Positions 40,912 through 44,084 of a DNA stretch of 44,084 bases are shown piece after piece (position 1 is the first letter of the stretch; each line of letters starts with the position of its first letter). The position numbers were made by a program, and so were the translations under genes. Source of the stretch: Chthonomonas calidirosea (GTDB taxonomy: Bacteria; Armatimonadota; Fimbriimonadia; Fimbriimonadales; Fimbriimonadaceae); assembly GCA_945882415.1 (NCBI GenBank), contig CAMCWC010000020.1, positions 1 through 44,084 of the forward strand, written 5' to 3'. The notes under the pieces were generated by a model that saw only the letters and a list, made by a program, of their open reading frames with translations, searched no databases and was not told where the DNA came from.

Positions 40912-43050
40912 GTGGTCAACCGCCTCTTCGCGACAATACTTGCAGCCCTATGCGCTCTTAGCACTGCAGCGGCTCAAGAGGCAGAGCGCATCTTTGCCAG
41001 TTCCGAGCGGGCTGTGTTTACCATCGATACGCCCAAAAAGGTAGGAACTGGTTTCGTACTTTCCAATGGACTTCTTGTCACGTGCTATCACGTCGTGAAG
41101 GGTGTTGGGGGGCGTGTGAAACTCCGAGAGGCGCCTTCAGTTCGTCTCGCCTACCTGGCCCACGACGAGAAGGCGGACATTGCGGTCTTCACCTTAAACT
41201 CTGCGATGCCCGCGTATTTGCGGCTTCGGGAGGGTGTCCCTATTGTCGGTGCAACCACCTACGTGATCGGTTCGCCGCTGGGAGAGTTGCAGCGGTCTAT
41301 CTCTAACGGGATCATAAGCCAGGTCCGCAGGATCAGAGGGTTGGAATTTCTGCAAATCACCGCTGCCATCAGCCCTGGAAGTTCGGGCAGCCCGGTGCTT
41401 GACGAGAAAGGGTTGGTTACGGGGATGGTGACCAGCACATTGAAGGAGGGGCAGGCCAACAACTTTGCGATTTCATCTGGCGAGATTTCTAGGTTTCTCA
41501 CATCTCTCAAAGCCAAAGAGCCGAGGACGCCCGCAATCGCGAAGGCCCCTGCGAAACAACTTAAGTCCGTTGGGCCGTCGCTGATTTGCCAGTTTGTCCG
41601 GCCGACCTCATGCTACCGAGAGCCCAATCTTGCAACTCAACCTCGTTTGTTTGTACGGGCTAAGCGCCTTACGATGGGCCAGCGCACTGCGAGCCCAGAA
41701 TGGATTGCGATCAAAGCGGAAACCGGGACCGCCCTTGAATTGCTTTACGTACCGGCAAAGGACGTAAGGCTTTACAGCATGAAAGACCGGAACAACCCAA
41801 ATCTCAGAGACCCTTTTGATGCTGCGCCGCCCAACGGCTTTGAAAAGCTGGTATCCGACCTCCACCACGGTGATGACAATAGGAGATCTGCTGCACGGAG
41901 AAAGTTGCTCTCCTACGGCCCGGCAATTGTCAAGCACGTTCTTTCACTATTCGAGCATGCTTGGGACCCGGAGTCATATCGCGCCTTGTTATCACTTCGT
42001 GCGTTGGGAAGAGCTGCAAAACCTTACGTTTTGGTCTTTCTCAAGGATGGTAGTGAGACGCAAAAGGAAGCCATTGCCCGACTATGGGAGGGCATGGCGA
42101 AGAGCCTTTGGGAAGCGGAACGGATCGCTAGCGAGCAAACGGCCCACGATGCATCCTCTCGAGTTTTTCGTCAAGACGCTCTTGAAATGATCAAGAACCT
42201 TTCGTGGCTCCGAGACGCTGACATGGTGAATCTTTATTCAGCGTTGCTTAGCTCCAACCGAGCAAAACGGCACGGGGGAATGCTCGTTGCTTATCTGCAA
42301 TTGAAGGAATACAAGAGCGAGATCGCCAAAATAACGCAGTCTAAAGACGACGATGAGGCAGCATCCGGCTTTGAGGCATTCTGCCTACTTGCGGATAATT
42401 TCGACACCTTGCTGATCAAAGAACAATTTTATAGAATTGCAGCAGTTGATATTTACACGACCAAGCCTGTACAGAATAAATACACGTTCGATTTAATCGG
42501 GCATCTGTCTTCTAGCAGAAATGAGGCGTGCTACAAAGTGCTCTTAGACTTCTTGGACAACGAGAACGAGTGGGTGAGAAAAAATGCCGCCTCCCGGCTC
42601 AGGTTGTGGCCCCGAGAAGAAACGATTAGTCGGATGAGTCCTCTTGTCAACGACAAAAGTCAGGACGTTCGAGCGGAGGCTATCTTAACGTTAGCTGAGA
42701 TTGCGCCAGATCGCTTTATCGAGGAGGCGATTTCTCTTTCTAAAAGCAAGGACACTTACGACCGGGCTATGGCTGCCCACGCTCTAGGCGCTACGAAGCT
42801 TGACCTTGCAGCATCCCATCTTGAAAAGCTTTGTCAAGACGAAGATGAAACCGTTCGTGTGTCGGCTAGGACGGGTCTGGCCGCGAACGGAACGCCTATG
42901 GCCGTGGAAGTACTGGTCCGGTTGCTGGAATCGGCGGACCCGAGGGCACGAAAGGAAGCTCGGGAGGCACTCAAGAAGTTGGGTAAGGAACCTCCAACAA
43001 CTTTCAGTCATCCCAAGATCTTGTCTCTTTCGGCGAAGCCTGAGGCTTAA
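40912..43050 (+). CDS. Secreted trypsin-like protease fused to HEAT-like repeats
   Basis: The 712-residue product has a signal peptide (LFATILAALCALSTAAAQEA). Residues 28-205 are an S1C-type (DegP-like) serine protease with an intact triad: His60 in TCYHVVKG, Asp89 in KADIAVF and Ser158 in SPGSSGSPVLD. It lacks a PDZ domain. A linker of about 120 residues leads to a helical repeat region (about 325-700) with HEAT-like units such as NEWVRKNAASRLRLW, SQDVRAEAILTLAEI and DETVRVSARTGLAANG. The start is GTG, with TATAAG 9 nt upstream and no Shine-Dalgarno. Codon use is more AT-rich than upstream genes. The HEAT region presumably recognises substrates or partners. Confidence 0.88.
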   Translation: MVNRLFATILAALCALSTAAAQEAERIFASSERAVFTIDTPKKVGTGFVLSNGLLVTCYHVVKGVGGRVKLREAPSVRLAYLAHDEKADIAVFTLNSAMPAYLRLREGVPIVGATTYVIGSPLGELQRSISNGIISQVRRIRGLEFLQITAAISPGSSGSPVLDEKGLVTGMVTSTLKEGQANNFAISSGEISRFLTSLKAKEPRTPAIAKAPAKQLKSVGPSLICQFVRPTSCYREPNLATQPRLFVRAKRLTMGQRTASPEWIAIKAETGTALELLYVPAKDVRLYSMKDRNNPNLRDPFDAAPPNGFEKLVSDLHHGDDNRRSAARRKLLSYGPAIVKHVLSLFEHAWDPESYRALLSLRALGRAAKPYVLVFLKDGSETQKEAIARLWEGMAKSLWEAERIASEQTAHDASSRVFRQDALEMIKNLSWLRDADMVNLYSALLSSNRAKRHGGMLVAYLQLKEYKSEIAKITQSKDDDEAASGFEAFCLLADNFDTLLIKEQFYRIAAVDIYTTKPVQNKYTFDLIGHLSSSRNEACYKVLLDFLDNENEWVRKNAASRLRLWPREETISRMSPLVNDKSQDVRAEAILTLAEIAPDRFIEEAISLSKSKDTYDRAMAAHALGATKLDLAASHLEKLCQDEDETVRVSARTGLAANGTPMAVEVLVRLLESADPRARKEAREALKKLGKEPPTTFSHPKILSLSAKPEA

Positions 43051-43730
43051 GCCGTTTATTCGCTTGCTTTGAGCGGCTGAGAACGTCATCTCAACAGCGA
43101 CGAGTCGACCAAATGACCACCCGTCTGCCAGCGCAGGTCAACGGCTACTTGGACCTAACGAAACAGCGGACTTGCTAGATCGTCCAACGGCATTCTTGGT
43201 GGAAGGTGTCTGAGCAAAGCTAATGACGGAAGACTGTCGACGCGAGATTGACCTTTAAGGCCATGCTCGAGCGATCTTTACCTGTCCTGCAGGAATCATC
43301 GAGAGGGCGGTCAGTTCACGTAATCTCTGTTTCCTGCCTCTTCTCGGTCGGGATTTGGACAAGGTACGTGCGAAGTTTGGTTGGTCCGGTTTTGTCGGCT
43401 CGAATGGTTACTCAGAGATGAGGGGGATGTTGGCATTGTGTCTTCGTCGTTTCTTGCGCGGACCGCGAGCGTGTTCCTTCAGTTCCATTCGGCGACCGCT
43501 CGGTCCTTGTTAACCAGAAGTCAACTACGGAGACGGCGGAGTTTCGGTATGACCGCAAGGCGCGATTGCGCGCGTGAAACAGCACCGCTGTGGTGATCTT
43601 ATGATTTGTCGTTCCTGAGTGTTCACGTGGTTAATGAACATTGCGCGATTTGGTGCGGAATAACATCGAGTGAAAGGTTTTGAGAGGCTCAAATCCGAAG
43701 TTCAAAAATGAAAAACGTATACTTCTATTA
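43051..43730. other. Non-coding stretch of 680 bp, nothing recognised
   Basis: No reading frame here shows protein-like features and many stops occur in all frames. A weak stem-loop (43053-43079, AGCC to GGCT) follows the protease gene and may be its terminator. The rest has no tRNA-like, riboswitch or repeat pattern I can identify; it may be decayed coding sequence in an accessory region. Confidence 0.6.
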
Positions 43731-44006
43731 ATGAAGACTCAAACATCAGTTTGTTTTCGATTTGGCGGGGACGTCCATCCTTGCTTTGAATCATCTTTTG
43801 TTCCTATCGTTGGCAGCGAAGTCGAGTACGAATTCGAGTGCTCAGAAGAAGATGCTTCTAGCGAAGGCATCCCTAGGGATGGCTCGGTCTACTACGCGAG
43901 TAAAGTGCGTGGCACTGTCGAGAAAGTTGTCCACTTGCTTAGCAGCCTTGGCGGTGGGCAGTCTTATATTGTGCACGTGCACTTAACGGAGGTAACCCGG
44001 GAATAG
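43731..44006 (+). CDS. Small hypothetical protein
   Basis: The 91-residue product (MKTQTSVCFRFGGDVHP at the start, SYIVHVHLTEVTRE at the end) has no signal peptide, membrane helix or recognised domain. It appears beta-rich, with VGSEVEYEFECSEED and SKVRGTVEKVVHLL, and acidic. The ATG at 43731 has no ribosome-binding site, but TATACT lies exactly 7 nt upstream, the same leaderless arrangement as other genes in the window, which supports both the gene and this start. It lies in the accessory end and precedes a gene with a strong Shine-Dalgarno by 40 bp. Function unknown. Confidence 0.6.
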   Translation: MKTQTSVCFRFGGDVHPCFESSFVPIVGSEVEYEFECSEEDASSEGIPRDGSVYYASKVRGTVEKVVHLLSSLGGGQSYIVHVHLTEVTRE

Positions 44007-44046
44007 CCAGTAAGTCTTTTGAAGGTTGTTTCAGGAGGAGTCAACC

Positions 44047-44084
44047 GTGCAACCCCTTCTCTCTCGGAAAGGAGAAAGTGTTCA
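44047..44084 (+). CDS. Start of a further gene, truncated by the window
   Basis: A GTG at 44047 is preceded by AGGAGG (44033-44038) at ideal 8-nt spacing, the strongest ribosome-binding site in the window. Only VQPLLSRKGESV can be read before the window ends, so nothing can be said of function. Probably in one operon with the small gene at 43731. Confidence 0.5.
   Translation, partial: MQPLLSRKGESV

Noticed and set aside
43051-43730. Possible structured RNA in the gene-free stretch
   Set aside because: Apart from one weak stem after the protease gene, no long complementary segments or known RNA signature could be seen by eye; a covariance-model search would be needed to support one.

Overview
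The window (about 44 kb, moderately GC-rich) looks like a chromosomal segment of a diderm bacterium, most likely Armatimonadota (Fimbriimonas-like). The basis is the prepilin N-terminus FTLIELLVVIAIIAILAAIL followed by FPVFAQAKAAAK, other H-X9-DG-type pseudopilin-like proteins, a Tat-exported DUF1800/DUF1501 pair, outer-membrane beta-barrel proteins and DM13 proteins. The taxonomic call is inference; no rRNA is present.

Layout. 1-0.24 kb: 3' end of an IS481-like transposase next to an initiator tRNA-fMet. 0.27-6.6 kb: AraC regulator, asd, DUF1800-DUF1501 pair, ahcY. 6.7-8.9 kb: a LacI-type repressor with a near-perfect 30-bp operator at its own start, overlapping a prepilin gene. 9.1-16.4 kb: guaB, a Gfo/Idh/MocA oxidoreductase, a very large secreted repeat/beta-barrel protein and a mutarotase-like protein. 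16.4-19.7 kb (minus): trmFO, LCP-family protein, pseudopilin-like protein. 19.7-25.1 kb (plus): a tightly overlapping operon larA homologue - dCMP deaminase - wecA/tagO - wecB - uppP - pth, dominated by undecaprenyl-phosphate/cell-envelope functions. 25.1-32.3 kb: a lamin-tail-like small protein, MarR regulator, a membrane-anchored protein plus a small caspase-like protein, a PilB/GspE ATPase, EamA transporter, msrB, and an ECF sigma/anti-sigma pair behind two DM13 genes. 32.4-38.8 kb: natAB-type ABC exporter, HAD phosphatase, then an envelope cluster (Ig-like protein, PorV/FadL-like barrel, catalytically dead caspase-like protein with an Asn-Pro-Pro-Thr linker). 38.7-44.1 kb: coaX, an array of degenerate 10-bp repeats with duplicated TTAATTAA tracts, a RepA-like AAA ATPase, a trypsin-HEAT fusion protein, about 0.7 kb without recognisable genes, a small hypothetical gene and the start of another gene; this end looks like an accessory region.

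Two themes cut across the window. First, many starts lack a Shine-Dalgarno but have a TANNNT/CANNNT -10-like hexamer 5-8 nt upstream, suggesting common leaderless transcription. Second, caspase-fold proteins occur twice, one with a plausible His/Cys dyad and one with both residues lost, the latter in a gene cluster with a PorV-like barrel. These are the best candidates for undescribed biology here.
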